Source: Nephrocerus scutellatus (lineage: Eukaryota; Arthropoda; Insecta; Diptera; Pipunculidae). From it: 64,000 nt of DNA. Below, one piece after another: positions 1 through 11,124 of this stretch. The stretch spans positions 28,054,254 through 28,118,253 of the forward strand of contig OX352765.1 of the NCBI GenBank assembly GCA_947095585.1, given 5' to 3'. A program made the translations under genes and the position numbers. The notes under the pieces were generated by a model that made no database searches, was not told the origin of the DNA, and saw nothing but the letters and a program-made list of their open reading frames with translations. Within the stretch, counting starts at the first letter, position 1. Every line of letters begins with the position of its first letter.

Positions 1-1390
1 CGGAGACAAAACAGAACTAAGGAACATCGGCGTTTATGCGGTGGACATTGGATTTGAAACCGTCCAATACGACAATACGAATACAACGGTCAGAAAGATA
101 GCTACTAGTACAAACAAACAGGGTCTTATCAATTCCATAGGTATTAATTTTCGACAAAAGGGCTTAATGTCAGACTCTTTCAGATGCCTTGGAAATAGCG
201 AGTGCAATAACTTTACTTTCACCATATATTTGAATAGACTGGTTCCACTTTTTTGTGAGATATGCCATCAGATCACCTGTAGAACGTTGCCTTCGAAAGC
301 CGTACTGCTGGTCGCTAAGGATTTCAGGTAATTCACCTGGTAACATTACGATTGATCAGCGCTTCCATGACTTTAGAAAGTATGGATGTTAGCGCAATGA
401 GTTGGTACGAGGAAAGAGCTGACGGTTCTCCTTTTTTACGAACAGGCTGGACAAAGGCTGTTTTCCAATTCATTGCGACGTTGACGTTGAAGAACACCTC
501 TTCAAAATTATAGCAGAAATACCATCAGGTCTAGTAGATTTATGAATGTTGAGATCTTTTAATACTCTAGCTACTTGACGAGTACGAGAGTAAATTTGTC
601 CGATATAGGATTCGACTCTTGAAAGTACAGGCAGCGACAACGCGCAATCTGCTAGCGTTGAGCTAGCTGCGAAATGTGAAGCAAGCAGATCGGCCTTGTC
701 TTATCTGACAGTTGGAATGTCATTGTGGATAAGCGTTAGAATTGAAGACGTGGCAGTATTTTTAATTCGTTTCACGAATGACAAATAATTTTTACTACCT
801 TTGAGATATTGGAGTATTTTTTATCTTCGTTTCTGGGCATAGTCGAATTTGACTCGTCCTAAGGTAGACATTGCAATAATTTTTGTCTCGTCTAAATTTG
901 GTTCGGTTTTCCACAGTGGGGTTTTGTTTATATAACTGAAAGCTTAGTTTCTAGAAGGCTCTTTGCAGCTTCAATCAGACCATGCATTTTCCCACGGTTT
1001 TATACATCTACTCCTGGAAGGGATAAATTGTCTCATATTCTCCTGGATTATGTTTATGATCGTGTCAGAAATGACATCCACACCACTATTGGCATTAAGT
1101 GGCCAGTTAATATTTCTAAAGAAATTGTTGAGAGCATACCAGTCGGCTTTCTCATGTAGCCATACTTTTCCTGTAGGAGTTTTCTCTTTAACTCTGTGGT
1201 TCGATAGCGAGAAATTAGCTGATACTACACAATGGTCTAAAGGATAGGTGATAATACACGGTGTATTTGTTAAGCTTAGAGGTAAGAAACAAGTCAAGGG
1301 TTATGCATTATGACTTACAATGTCTAGAATCCGTGAGGGCTCATTCACAACCTGAGTGAAATTGTTAAAATCAGATTTGAATTAACAGCT
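1..1390 (-). mobile_element. NL1 non-LTR retrotransposon, copy 1 (endonuclease end to mid RT, broken)
   Basis: Degenerate minus-strand remnant of a Jockey-superfamily-like LINE. Reading leftward from about 1390, the C-terminal endonuclease is recognisable (NEPSRILD, then DLFLTS in another frame, and DHCVVSA at 1217-1237). The linker motif DWYALNNFF follows at 1118-1145. RT blocks come next: ENWKTAFVQP near 444-473, ILSKVMEALI near 353-385, and GFKSNVHRIN then VLSPT in the first 60 bases. The window edge cuts the RT before its catalytic aspartates. Many frame shifts and stops show it is dead. The RT block is nearly the same as in the copy at 50590-52560, which defines family NL1. The 5' end at about 1390 looks truncated within the endonuclease. 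Clade is not assigned with confidence. Confidence 0.85.
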
Positions 1391-3059
1391 GTATATACAC
1401 CCTATACATAATTCTTTGATTTTAATAGTTCAGAATATTATTTGTATTATTGTACAACTAAATGTTGATATTTTATTTAATTGATAATCACCGAATCACT
1501 GACCTGACCCATTGTTGTAATTTTATTGAAATAATCCATCTAAATGCAATCGAATCCAGCAGCACAGCAGGATGTTATCCAATTAATTTTAATAATTAAA
1601 CGCGTGAATAGGCCTTTTTAACATACAAATAATGTTATATCCACTGTCATCACACACATTATTATCCTTTTAATGCGCATTTATTAATTTATTTTCGTTG
1701 GTAAAAATTTTACATACACTATAGACCTATAGAAATCACTTTACCATAAGTGTAAACATTGTTGGAAATGCAAATATGAAGCAACCAACAACCAACCAAC
1801 CAACCGACCAGCCTGTACCAAGTCAACCCAAACAGTCAACAAGCAAACAAGCAAGCGCATCGCGTCGCATCGTTGCTGCGAATTTGATGGAATTTCATGC
1901 TTCAGATATCGTCGCAACATCATCCTGATGGGAAAGTGGTGCTGGGACTGAGGGGAGCACCATAACCCCAAAATACCGGCAAATTTAAATTTTCCTCCCA
2001 TCCTGCGGCTTATAGTTTTTTTTGTTGTTGTTCTTGTTGTTATTATTGTTGTTTCATTATTATTCTGTATCCTGCCTTCTGCATGTCTCTGTTGTCACCG
2101 AAGACATCGTTGTCCACCAATGTATACATATTTTGCATTCCGTATTCTTTATTCCAGTTTATTGTAAACTGGCTTTTGCTCCTGTCATGATTCATCCACT
2201 CCGCATCTCCCACTCTCTTTTGTCATCCTTTTCGTCTATCTTCTTTGGTGCTTGCATAAATATTTAGAAATATTTTTCTGCATTTTGTGCATGTACATGC
2301 CGGCGCCATGTTCATCCAGAGTGTGCCTGGTTACCGTCGTTCAGGGAAAAAAACCTTAAAGTGGAACTGAAGTGGATGCAAATTTGAATAGTTGTTGCTG
2401 GGCTTGAAGTGGGCTTTGACACATAATATTGCATTCGCAAGCAGGTACGCGATGCACACTTCCACCCCGTTTTGTGTACTCTGCAGATTTTGCACTGTAC
2501 ATTATTTTATCTTACCACCAAATGCTGCGCAGACAAACTTTAATTATGGTCCTTTTTTCCGTCGATTCTCTTTTTTTTTTGGAACAACTCGCTGATAATG
2601 ATCGTCGTTATATGGGGCGAAAGTAGAATGGCCGTTGCCGTTGCCGTTGGGTTGGGTGTGTAAAATGTCGGCTATAGACTGTTGCATATCTTAGGTATTC
2701 CCTTAATGAAGCAAAAATGGTGAACAGCTTCATGTGAATGTCCTTTTTGTGGGTTAATTATTTTTTCCTCTATTTGCTTGGTTTCTAGCTTGCAGTAAAA
2801 GACATTTGGATTTTGTTTTTCATTTGGTCTGTTGCTAGGATTGCAGAGTACATAAAGAGCGCCCGGATTTGGGTTTTACTTTAAACACATTATTTATTTT
2901 CAAAGTGAAAATATTTAGATTTCGTTGTAAAGTTCAATTGTTGTCTTAATATTACATTGTTGGATAATTGTGGATCGATAGTTGCAATAACACATAACAT
3001 CTCCTTCTTAAGGACAGGAATTATTTTGTCGCTTATTAGCATACACTGAAAAGAAAGAA
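1391..3059. other. AT-rich spacer, no gene seen
   Basis: No supported coding region. It contains an AACC-rich run (1781-1809), a TTG/TTA-rich run (about 2019-2053) and several T runs. The open frames here have no family features and no coding-like composition. Confidence 0.6.
1781..1809. repeat. Imperfect (AACC)n microsatellite
   Basis: Short run of AACC/AACA units directly readable in the sequence, with one interrupted unit and a final CGACC variant. Confidence 0.85.
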
Positions 3060-4215
3060 GTTGTACGGTACGAAGTAATAGTAGTAGGACGAAGGTAGTT
3101 GGGTACGCAGATGACGTGGTGGTCCTGGGATTTTTTGGGGTAAAGTCAGCTCCTGGGCAACTGGAAATGGTATTGTTCACCACTAAATCCAAAATACCGG
3201 CCTTTATCCTTCCAAAACTCAATGGAAAAAGTCTCAGCCTTACCCCCATCTCGGATTAATCTTAGATAGGAAGCTTAGCTGGAAGGCTAACATAGAGAAC
3301 AGAGCTAAGAAAGCGTGCGTGGCCCTCTATGCCAGCAGCAAAACCATAGGCAGGTAAAACCAAAGATGGCTCTCTGGCTGTACACAGCTAATATACGGCC
3401 AATTCTTACCTATGCATCGCTGGTGTGGTGGTAACGCCACCAAAATCAGCCGGTTACAGCGATCATCAGCAGTAGGCATCACAGGAGCTCTACGGTCTTG
3501 TCCGACTGAGGCCCTTAGCACCATCTTGCACCTATTAGCTCCTGACATATTTATCAAGTATGTTGCGACGCCGACGTGCAGTGCAGTATGACTCATAGAA
3601 TCTGGGTGGTTTATTACTAGACCATACGGACACTGTGATATACTGCACTCAGTACCTGAAGGGATGATACCATCATACTGACTACTGCATCCCTAAATTT
3701 AGCATCAACTCCTCGTTTAGCGTCGTATTTCCTGCCAGGTGGTATCTACTTGGATGACAGATAGTAGTGCGAAAGCCTCTTATAGCTTACTTTTAATTAG
3801 TCTAACCCATGCGTGCCAATCTCTCTCACCAAGATTGCTTTCAAAAGATAGGAGATCCTTTACAGCTTTTGAGCAAATTTCTTCACTTGGAATTGATAAC
3901 TCGTTTATGGAAGAATGGGGCAGTAACGATGCAATCTGACGCAACATAATTCACCGACGGATCCAAAATGTGACATGTATCTTCTCGGACGATCTAAATC
4001 TGTCAAGGTCATACAAGCTACCCGATTCTTTCATCTTTCAGGCAGAGATCCTAGCAATCTTAACCTGCAGGGCACTAAGGCTCATAAATGCACAAATCGG
4101 AAGGGTTGGTATATGTGTTGATAGCGAATCTGCCGTCACAAGGGCGATTTATGCGACCAGAATAAACTCGAAACTCGTTCAAATGTGCCAAGAAGAATCG
4201 GCATCGATCAGCCAA
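3060..4215 (+). mobile_element. NL3 non-LTR retrotransposon fragment (RT 3' part plus RNase H)
   Basis: Plus-strand remnant of a LINE of the RNase-H-bearing group (R1/LOA/I-like). The RT catalytic box VVGYADDVVVL is intact, with YADD at 3104-3115. About 40 residues after it are missing, and the frame resumes at MVLFTTKSKIP and LPKLNG. A frame-shifted thumb/connector with ALRSCPTEAL-like words follows. The RNase H domain starts with FTDGSK at 3950-3967 and continues with FSDDLNLS, FQAEILAIL and VDSESA. Stops and shifts show that it is inactive. The right edge at about 4215 abuts a mariner fragment. Family level is supported by the order RT, connector, RNase H; the exact clade is inference. Confidence 0.85.
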
Positions 4216-4374
4216 TTCCTGGGATCAAGCACAACATACCAGAGACCAAAGGAACAATCAAGACAGTGGATTTATCCGGGTGAACGTGCACCAAAGAAGG
4301 CCAAGGTGGCTCTGTCGGCCAACAAGGTCATGGCCACAGTTTTTTTTGGAATATACGCGGTGTCATTCACATAG
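3970..4374 (+). pseudogene. Chimeric open frame: NL3 RNase H fused to mariner transposase
   Basis: A 134-codon stop-free frame. Its first about 78 codons read as LINE RNase H (FSDDLNLS, FQAEILAIL, VDSESAVTRAIYA). From about codon 88 it reads as mariner transposase (RPKEQSRQWI, PGERAPKKAKV, ANKVMATVFF). The join near 4215-4235 is where two unrelated element remnants meet in the same frame. Neither half is complete: the RNase H lacks its start, and the transposase lacks its N-terminus and catalytic triad. It is most likely an accident of insertion or deletion, not a functional gene, and nothing suggests expression. Confidence 0.7.
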
Positions 4375-4565
4375 ATTACCTTGAAAAGGGTAAAACGATC
4401 ACCGGCGAATATTTTCAGAGCTCTTGGACAGATTAGAAATTGAATTGAAGTAAGAAGAAGGTGAAGAAAAAAGTGCTGTTCCATCAAGACAATGCACGGC
4501 AAAAATCTTTGAATTGGGCTACGAACTGCTACCCCATCCACTTTTCACTTCGACAGAGTACCTCC
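4222..4565 (+). mobile_element. MAR1: mariner-family transposase fragment (middle of DDE domain)
   Basis: Plus-strand fragment with diagnostic mariner words in order: PETK/EQS, PGERAPKKAKV, KVMATVFF, IHIDYLEKGKTITGEY (about 4365-4412, second frame), KKKVLFHQDNAR (HQDNAR at 4482-4499), and YELLPHP (4520-4541). The second catalytic aspartate lies in HQDNAR; the first and third are not present. At least two frame shifts break it. There are no terminal inverted repeats on either side. It is truncated into NL3 on the left and NL4 on the right. The wording resembles the mellifera/mauritiana-type mariners; that subfamily call is inference. Confidence 0.9.
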
Positions 4566-5020
4566 CACCTCCATTTCTAAGTTCAACTTTAATTGATTTA
4601 CGGATAGTTTTGCAGTAGTTATCAAGCCTATTTACCATTCGTTGCATGCAGTCGACAATATAGTCAGAAAGACCATATCTGCAAACATGAGAGCGAGGAT
4701 ATTTGTTCAGTGAAGCTCAATCCCATCTTTAACAGTGTCGGTTATGTCGTTTATGTATGATATAAACAGTAGCGTAGTTAATATACAGCCTTGCTTTACA
4801 CCTATAATAGTCTCAGAACCTTCAGACAAGTAGTTTCCATTCCACACGAAAGCTATGCTATTTTCGTACAGTACATTGCTCTCAAGATGTTTATTACTTT
4901 TGTAAATATTCCACATCTAAGGAGTTTATGGAAATTGCCTCTCGAGAAACAGAATCAAAATTGCATAGGGTTTTTTGTGCTAATTTCGGCAATGTTTGTA
5001 AGTGTAAATATCTGGTCGAT
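4566..5020 (-). mobile_element. NL4 non-LTR RT fragment
   Basis: Minus-strand RT remnant. It shows VWNG, then LSEGSETIIGVKQGC (GVKQGC at 4785-4802), then LLFISYINDI (near 4739-4757), followed by FADxMVFL and a post-catalytic stretch with VNQLKLNLEM. One catalytic aspartate is lost, and the frame is interrupted. The box wording differs clearly from NL1, NL2 and NL3, so it is a separate LINE family. Nothing of the endonuclease is visible. Confidence 0.75.
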
Positions 5021-5084
5021 CGTCTATTAATTCAGTCTAGAACCACAACCTGCTAGAACCACATGTCTTTAAGATCCAAATCAA

Positions 5085-5402
5085 TCAAGTTTGGCAAAAA
5101 AAATTGTATGGGAACCCCCCGACCTCAGGGCCCGATTACTTCCAAATTTTTTATAAAAGTGTTGTTACCTTAGGTGATCAAAATAGAGTTCTACGCATTT
5201 GGCTTCTTTTTCCTAACGGCGTCGGTGTCAAAACACGTGGGAAAATGGCTGCTGGCTGGAATTAGTAGAGCAACAGTTCGGAGATACACATTGGAAGAAA
5301 ATCTGGTTTTGGAAAGTTAGTTAAAATTTGATCGCAAGATTCCAACACCGATTGGACGAACGAACGACAGAACTATGCCCATGCAAAGTTAATATAGAAA
5401 AT
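5085..5402 (+). repeat. DA interspersed repeat, copy 1 (diverged)
   Basis: Shares the DA signature: CCCCCCGACC and GGCCCGAT, then AAGTGTTGT, GATACACAT and TTGATCGCAAGATT. It then has a short GAAC tetranucleotide run and the terminal block AAAGTTAATATAGAAAATG. The tetranucleotide is GAAC here but GCCA in the copy at 28234. Middle parts are more diverged than in other copies. Confidence 0.7.
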
Positions 5403-7324
5403 GAAAAAAATGGCTCTTAGTTAGGACTTGTAATTGTAAATTGTAACCATTTTCAAAAAAAAAATGCCACTACTATTTCTTACAATTTTTTTTATCCCTA
5501 TCTGTATCATTACATCATAGAATAATTTACCAAAAATTAACTTATAGTGTTTAGTGCAATGAATATACAGCAACCTATGTTAAGTTGTATTTGGTCGTTC
5601 GCATACCTTTGTGTTTATTCTGTGAATCCTTGAATTTTTCTTTTTTTTCATTGAGTTAAAGAAATTCACTCAAGTACATTTTTCCGTCTGTCCTGTGTGC
5701 CATCAACAACCATGTCCATGTTAGGGAGGTATGTGTACCTTCTTCATAGATAAATGTTGTATACAAGAAGGACTTTACATCCTCTTGGGTGAGGGTGGTT
5801 ACGCGCTGGGACTAGTTTGATAAAATTATAAGCAATATACGCTTGGGGTTGGTCGGCTCAAGTTGGTTCAAGGAGAATAGAATTAAAAAGCTTTTTGCCT
5901 CGTACAGCTTTGTTTAGATGAAGAGTTTGTTTTTATTTCATTTGGTTGCAGGATAAACTGTTGACCTAGATAAGCACTGGCGCCACATGTGATACTAGTT
6001 TGCAAGACAACACACATATAGTTTTAGTTTTTTTGAAATAAAAAAAAAATTACAAAACTTCAGTTCAATATAAAAAAAACCAAAAAATTATTTTAAAAAG
6101 TAATTTTTTTTACAGCTTGTGTTTTCACATGAAATCATTGATATACAGACCTTAAAAAAATATGTCAAATTGTCGGCGATAACAAGTTGCTATAAAAAGT
6201 TGGAGCAAAACATTTTTTTAAAATTTTAATCGGATGTTCCAGACACCCTTTATGTACAGCCCATAAAAAAGTTTCAAGCGCATTATACAACTGATATATA
6301 GGTTCCTTTGAGGAGTTAAAGCAAAAAAGGAAATTTGGGGTCAGTTTATATGGTAGGTACATCAACAAGTTGTCGTAAAAACCACAAAATCTAATGCATT
6401 CTCAGCCTTGTTCTAAAATCATTTTAGCGAAGAATTTTTGAAATCGAACTTTCCTTTCCCAAGCTATGCCGAGCCATCCATCCATTTTATTTGCAATACA
6501 TTCAGTCTGCTATGAAAGTGGATTACAATCCATCCGCATCTAACAGTCGGTTCAACCCCCGAAGAAAAACTCGAAATCATATGTGGTGCCCAGTGTTTAT
6601 TCAAGTACCATAAAGAGGGGCGTTGGAAACCATTGATGAGAATAGAATCAACATTCGATAAATGCATCGCAAATAGAGAACTACTTTCATCATAAGAATA
6701 AAAAATCCCAGTTTGTCGAAATTTAATAGCAGATTTTTAATTGGAAACAAGAAACCGATGGGGAAGTCGATTCAAGGATGTTAACTTAAATTACTGCCCA
6801 AGTGTTTTTTCATTCTAACTGACTCCCAAAGAATCAGCCATAAAGGCACCATACAAAATTTTGTATTTTTGCCATTTACCTTTTCGGTTACACGACCCCC
6901 CAATTAAAATTCAACCCAAGTCTGCGATAAAAAAATGGATTGTGTTGCTAGGCTGCTGGTGCGATAAGGTTGCTTCGCTTGACTGACTGATGTTCATTGC
7001 ACTGCGAAACGGAATTACATTGACACTCAGTTCGTTCGTTCATTTTTACAACTCAGTCGCTGGTAAATTTACTGCATTTCGTAGAAATCCGGCATAAAGA
7101 GAAAACATTTTTTTAAACTCAGATTCCATGTTTTTGATGGTATACTGCTGCCAGTTTACTGCTCCTCTGCATCTCTTGATGATGATGATTTCTTTAAATA
7201 CTATTGTGATTTAAAAATAAAGTGAATTTTTCTAATAAAGCCTCAACTTTAATATGTAGATTGGCACTTTCTCTAGGGTTTTAAACCGTTATGATACTAG
7301 GCACAGTGTGGGCACTAACCACTA
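5403..7324. other. AT-rich spacer with one possible dipteran repeat
   Basis: No gene supported. A, T and AT runs dominate near 6020-6120. The part at about 6160-6370 is treated separately as a possible interspersed repeat. Confidence 0.55.
6160..6370. repeat. Possible dipteran interspersed repeat fragment
   Basis: Contains GGGGTCAGTTTATATGG followed by TAGGTAC. This resembles a motif I recall from common fly interspersed repeats (a GGGGTCGGTTTATATGG-type block). No second copy was seen in this window, so the call rests on recall and not on repetition. Confidence 0.3.
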
Positions 7325-7480
7325 AGGTATCAAGGAAGGAAAGAGGATATGTCGATGTGCATGCATTTTGAATGCGGATCTGAGTGATCCGGGAACAGAA
7401 AGTTTGGTGTTGTAATGCTAAAGAAAGAGTTTCTAAACTTAACAGTACGACAGAAGATGATCTTAAGGGTAAACTGATGA
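7325..7480 (-). mobile_element. NL1 3'-end fragment, copy 2
   Basis: Minus strand reads FRNSFFS, TT, FPDHSDPHSK, CMHIDISSFL. It matches, with the same spacing, the NL1 3' words at 54380-54510 (FRDSFFSRTTRMWNALP, FPHHYDSGAFK, QAHRHL). The match also shows at DNA level, around TGTTGTAATGCTAAAGAAAG. It is a short remnant of the last coding part of NL1, and both ends are lost. Confidence 0.6.
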
Positions 7481-8382
7481 GAAATTCCTGCGACGTTCTT
7501 ACCCATATCATAATGAGCTTAAGTAAGTTCTTTTTAGTTTTGTCACTGGCTACTGTCATTTGTAGCTGCTTTCAAATTTCCGTACCGAATGTCTCGCTTA
7601 ATTGATACCTTGTTTACTTCCACGCAAGTTAATGAACATTTGACGAAACCGGTCAAGTCATATTATGGTCACGATTTGCATATCATTCACATCAGTCAAT
7701 CCAACTTATAGTTGACGCTTATAAACAAACAGTAGCAGAGAGTCCAACTGGTACTGAACCGAGAAAGGGAATAACCAGAAATTTTCAATCGAACATTAAC
7801 TATAACCGAACGGAACTATTTCAAAAAATACTAAACCGCCGATGCGGAATTTTATTTAGTTTTTTCACTCACTCACTCACTGTTAAGAAATACTCTTAGC
7901 CTAAAGGAAAATCGTCATATCTGCATGCACATGCACAACAAAAAACTCTCATGACGGAAGTTACTGAAGGGGGTTGTCTCAACCAGGTTGTTGGCGACAC
8001 TCGTCCCCTAGCTTAGAATTGAAAAGCTTGCATCCTTACAAAAAAAAGAAGAACCGGGTAAGTTTACAAAATGGTTTTATCGATCAACCTTATCACTTCT
8101 TAGCTCACTTTATCTATTTGTTTTCTTAGGACTTAGGTCTTTACACCGGCTTGAAGAAGGTTTTCTCAAGGCGTTTAGTGCAGCTTCGACCCCTTCATTC
8201 ATTAAAAAGCGTTGTCCGTCCTATATAAGGTGGGGGGCAGAGGAAAGTCACAGAGCCAGATCAGGTGAATTGAGAGTACATAATTCATCATGAGCCAGTA
8301 TTTGAAGCGAAGTGTGTGGGCATGCATTGTCCTGATGGAACAAAATGTTCTTCTTCAACATTACTGGACGTTCTTTCTTTAT

Positions 8383-8703
8383 TAAAAACTTTCATTTAAT
8401 TTGACTTTGTCTGTCTGTTCTTAAAACTTCTTTGAGATCATTTTAACCAAATTTCCACGCGGCCTATAAGGGTGACATTTTATGACCAGTTGCCGCACGT
8501 CGAGCCGCATATGACATGTGTTGCGAGTATGAAGCGTTGAAAATGGGTTAATCAGTGAAATAGGTCTCATCTTTTTTTTAACCAACTTTCACACGTACTA
8601 TAAAGATGCTGTGCGCGTACGACACGTGCGACGCGTTTAATGCATGTGGCGTGTGTCAATGTATACATAAAAGTATGTACGATTTTATTTTATTTACTTG
8701 TTT
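8383..8703 (+). repeat. DB interspersed repeat, copy 1, nested in MAR2
   Basis: Begins AAACTTTCATTTAATTTGACTT, followed by GTCTGTCTGT (a short GTCT run), then CATTTTAACC. It has the CG-rich words ACACGTGCGACGCG and GTGGCGTGTGTC, and ends near TTTATTTACTTGT. The mariner frame resumes on both sides, so DB inserted into MAR2. Confidence 0.75.
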
Positions 8704-9160
8704 TCTCACAATAGATGCAATTGACCCGAGTTAATTGTTCGACCATTGAAAAGGTAATCAACCATGATGCATTCCAACATACCGATGACAATATCTAAGC
8801 CGCTAGTAGTTTAACCTTGTCTCCCTTTATCGCTGGTGATTAAGATCTTATCCACTGTTTTGATTGCTGCAAAGTGATGAATCAATTTGCCATCTGTCAT
8901 CACAAATCTGGCCAAAAAATCTTCTCGATCGCTTTGAAACAGATCCAAACAGCACTCGCGAATGCGTTTTTGTTCAACTGAATTCAGATTCGGAACACAT
9001 CTTGCAGAAAGCTTGGAGAATCCAAGTTCGTTTTGACTGATGTTGTTGGTCTGTTCATATGAGATGCCGACAATCTCAGCTATTTCCCTTATTTGTAATT
9101 TACGGTCTCACATCACAAACTTTTTCAATAATTTGGTTGATAGTCATCTTTAACGCTCTC

Positions 9161-9232
9161 TCGCCCACGTCTCAGTGTCGATAATTGGCTCCCACTTAAG
9201 AGACACCAGGTTCGATTGCCAGTGCGTCCAAA
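9161..9232 (+). repeat. tRNA-derived SINE-like head
   Basis: Contains CACGTCTCAGTGTCG (box A-like) and, 30-40 bases on, GGTTCGATTGCC (box B-like, 9209-9220). The spacing fits a tRNA-derived SINE promoter. It lacks a foldable acceptor stem with its 3' partner, so it is not a tRNA gene. No flanking duplication was seen. Confidence 0.5.
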
Positions 9233-9534
9233 AATTCCCGAATTTTTCTCAAATCAAACCCATTGCTTACCTACAACTACTTACTGGAACTGTATGAAAA
9301 CATCAACGCTTTAAGAAATTCGCATACTTTGGTAGCAGAAACCGTAAACAAACTTCACAAATCAGCTTTTAGGTTTTTTTTTCATTTTTTCAAAATAGCT
9401 CTACTCCGCCTCACTTAAACCCATGTGTAACCGAATTATCATTATTGGAATGAATATTTTTATGATAAAAGGGAAGAAGTACCAATTCGAAATAAAAATT
9501 ATTTATATGGCAGGCCGCGAACTTTTCAATCCAA

Positions 9535-11124
9535 CCTCGTGTACGATTTTTATGATTTTTTCAAGTTTATTCAAAATTTACCCACAAAATCTTCAGCTGA
9601 ATTCATGCACGTTTTACAAATGTCAAAATGTATACAGTTTTGGAATAGTATTTAATAAAACCTCCGGCTCACCTCCATAACCAACTTCTGTCCAAATAAG
9701 TACAAATTATGTATTCTCATCCGTGGCACCTGCTTTCGTTGTGGGCTTAGTGGTGAGGTTTTAGATTAGTGTGGTACGTGCATACCACCATTACCACAGG
9801 TATTGCTACCCGACGCTTAATTTACATGTACGCTACACAGTTTACTCATAATCCTGACTTGCTCTCCATTCTTCTTCTCCGTTTATTCTCTATCCATTCC
9901 TCGTCACTAGCAAAAGCTGCTTGACATTTCCTCTCAAAGCAGCAGCACTCGAAGCACACGCAAGCATAACACCGCACTTTCAGTCAGCTTGACGCCAATT
10001 GCTTGAGGGCGGATTTTCAAATTAATTGCATTAAGTCTTGGCGAAGAACCTTTTCGATGGGAAATGAGGTTCATTCCTCAGGTTGTGGTAAAGCTGCTAA
10101 TGCCACCCACAGGGATAAAATTGTAATCCATTTTATTCCCGGTTTGCTACATAAAGACAGTCATCTTCTTCTTGGTAAGGTAAAAGATATCATTCTGGTT
10201 GCTGCTAGTGCTGCTGGTAATTATGGTCTGTGGAATCATTTTGAAATCTCTGCCATTAATCAAAGCCGCTACTCGAATTGATAATAAGCCAACAGTAATC
10301 GATGGAAAGTGCAGATTGGTAGCCATTCCTGAAGAACACCTTTTGTACTTAATTGCTAATTTTATGATGTTGTTAGTTGCGAAAGGTGGAATGTTGGTTC
10401 GTGTACACAGTAAAACTCAGGCTTGCGGACCTGCATTCCTGCACTGGTCCTCTTCGTATCAACACTCAAAGAATTGAATATTTGTTTGGTGAATGAGTAC
10501 CAACAACCGACGACTTAACTTCCGATTTAATTTATTTCTTTTATATGAATACTTTCTTAGTGGAGACAGGTAGACTAATTTTATTGTCACTTTGCCACCC
10601 ACGTTTGTCATTAAATGCAATAAGCATATAGAGAAGAGATCAGGACGCAAGGATACTATGCGATTATAATCCTCGGCAATAAAGGCATTTGCACTCGTCC
10701 TGGCTGGAGCGGCGCAACACGCACATACGCCAGGCAATGATGATATTTCTTACTCGTTTGATGTTGTATCAGTTGGCTTTTATGTAAATAGTTTCACACT
10801 TTCTTCTATTTATTTCTCAAAAAACACTTAACTTTAAGCACGTTATGGCAACTTATATGTACACAGGACATGCAATCCTTTTTTTTGTCTGAATGGTTTG
10901 AATTGAATTGGTTTGAAAAAACAAACAATTTTTTTCAAAAAAAAAATCAGAGCAAGTAAAGAATATTTATTTAACCAGGTAAGAAAAACCACAACATAGA
11001 CTTAAAAGAGGTTAACGCTACCCTTAATCAGCGATGATCAATTTATGGCCGGCGGGGCAAGATGAATAAAGAAATAACAAACGAAGCAATGTTTCGAACG
11101 ATACTGCACTTCACCAACTTTACT
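9535..11124. other. Spacer, no gene seen
   Basis: Two overlapping plus-strand open frames (about 10000-10480) and one minus-strand frame (10459-10737) have no recognisable domain and no splice or start context. I see nothing reliable here. Confidence 0.5.

Larger units (their letters stand above)
8013..9534 (-). mobile_element. MAR2: decayed mariner element with remnant inverted ends
   Basis: Minus-strand mariner-like transposon. Its ends resemble one another: ATTGAAAAGTTCGC (left end of the element, near 9534) and AATTGAAAAGCTTGC (near 8013). Transposase words run leftward: IAEIVGIS, LGFSKLSARCVPNL, FLARFVM, GRTIN, then after an interruption KERPVMLKKNILFHQDNACPHTS and DGQRF. Only the HQDN aspartate of the catalytic triad is clear. 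The coding region has many shifts and is split by a DB repeat at 8383-8703. A tRNA-like head also lies inside at 9161-9232. Clear TA duplications were not found. Confidence 0.75.

Noticed and set aside
10003..10737. Overlapping open frames on both strands
   Set aside because: No domain, no splice or start context, and the frames conflict with each other.
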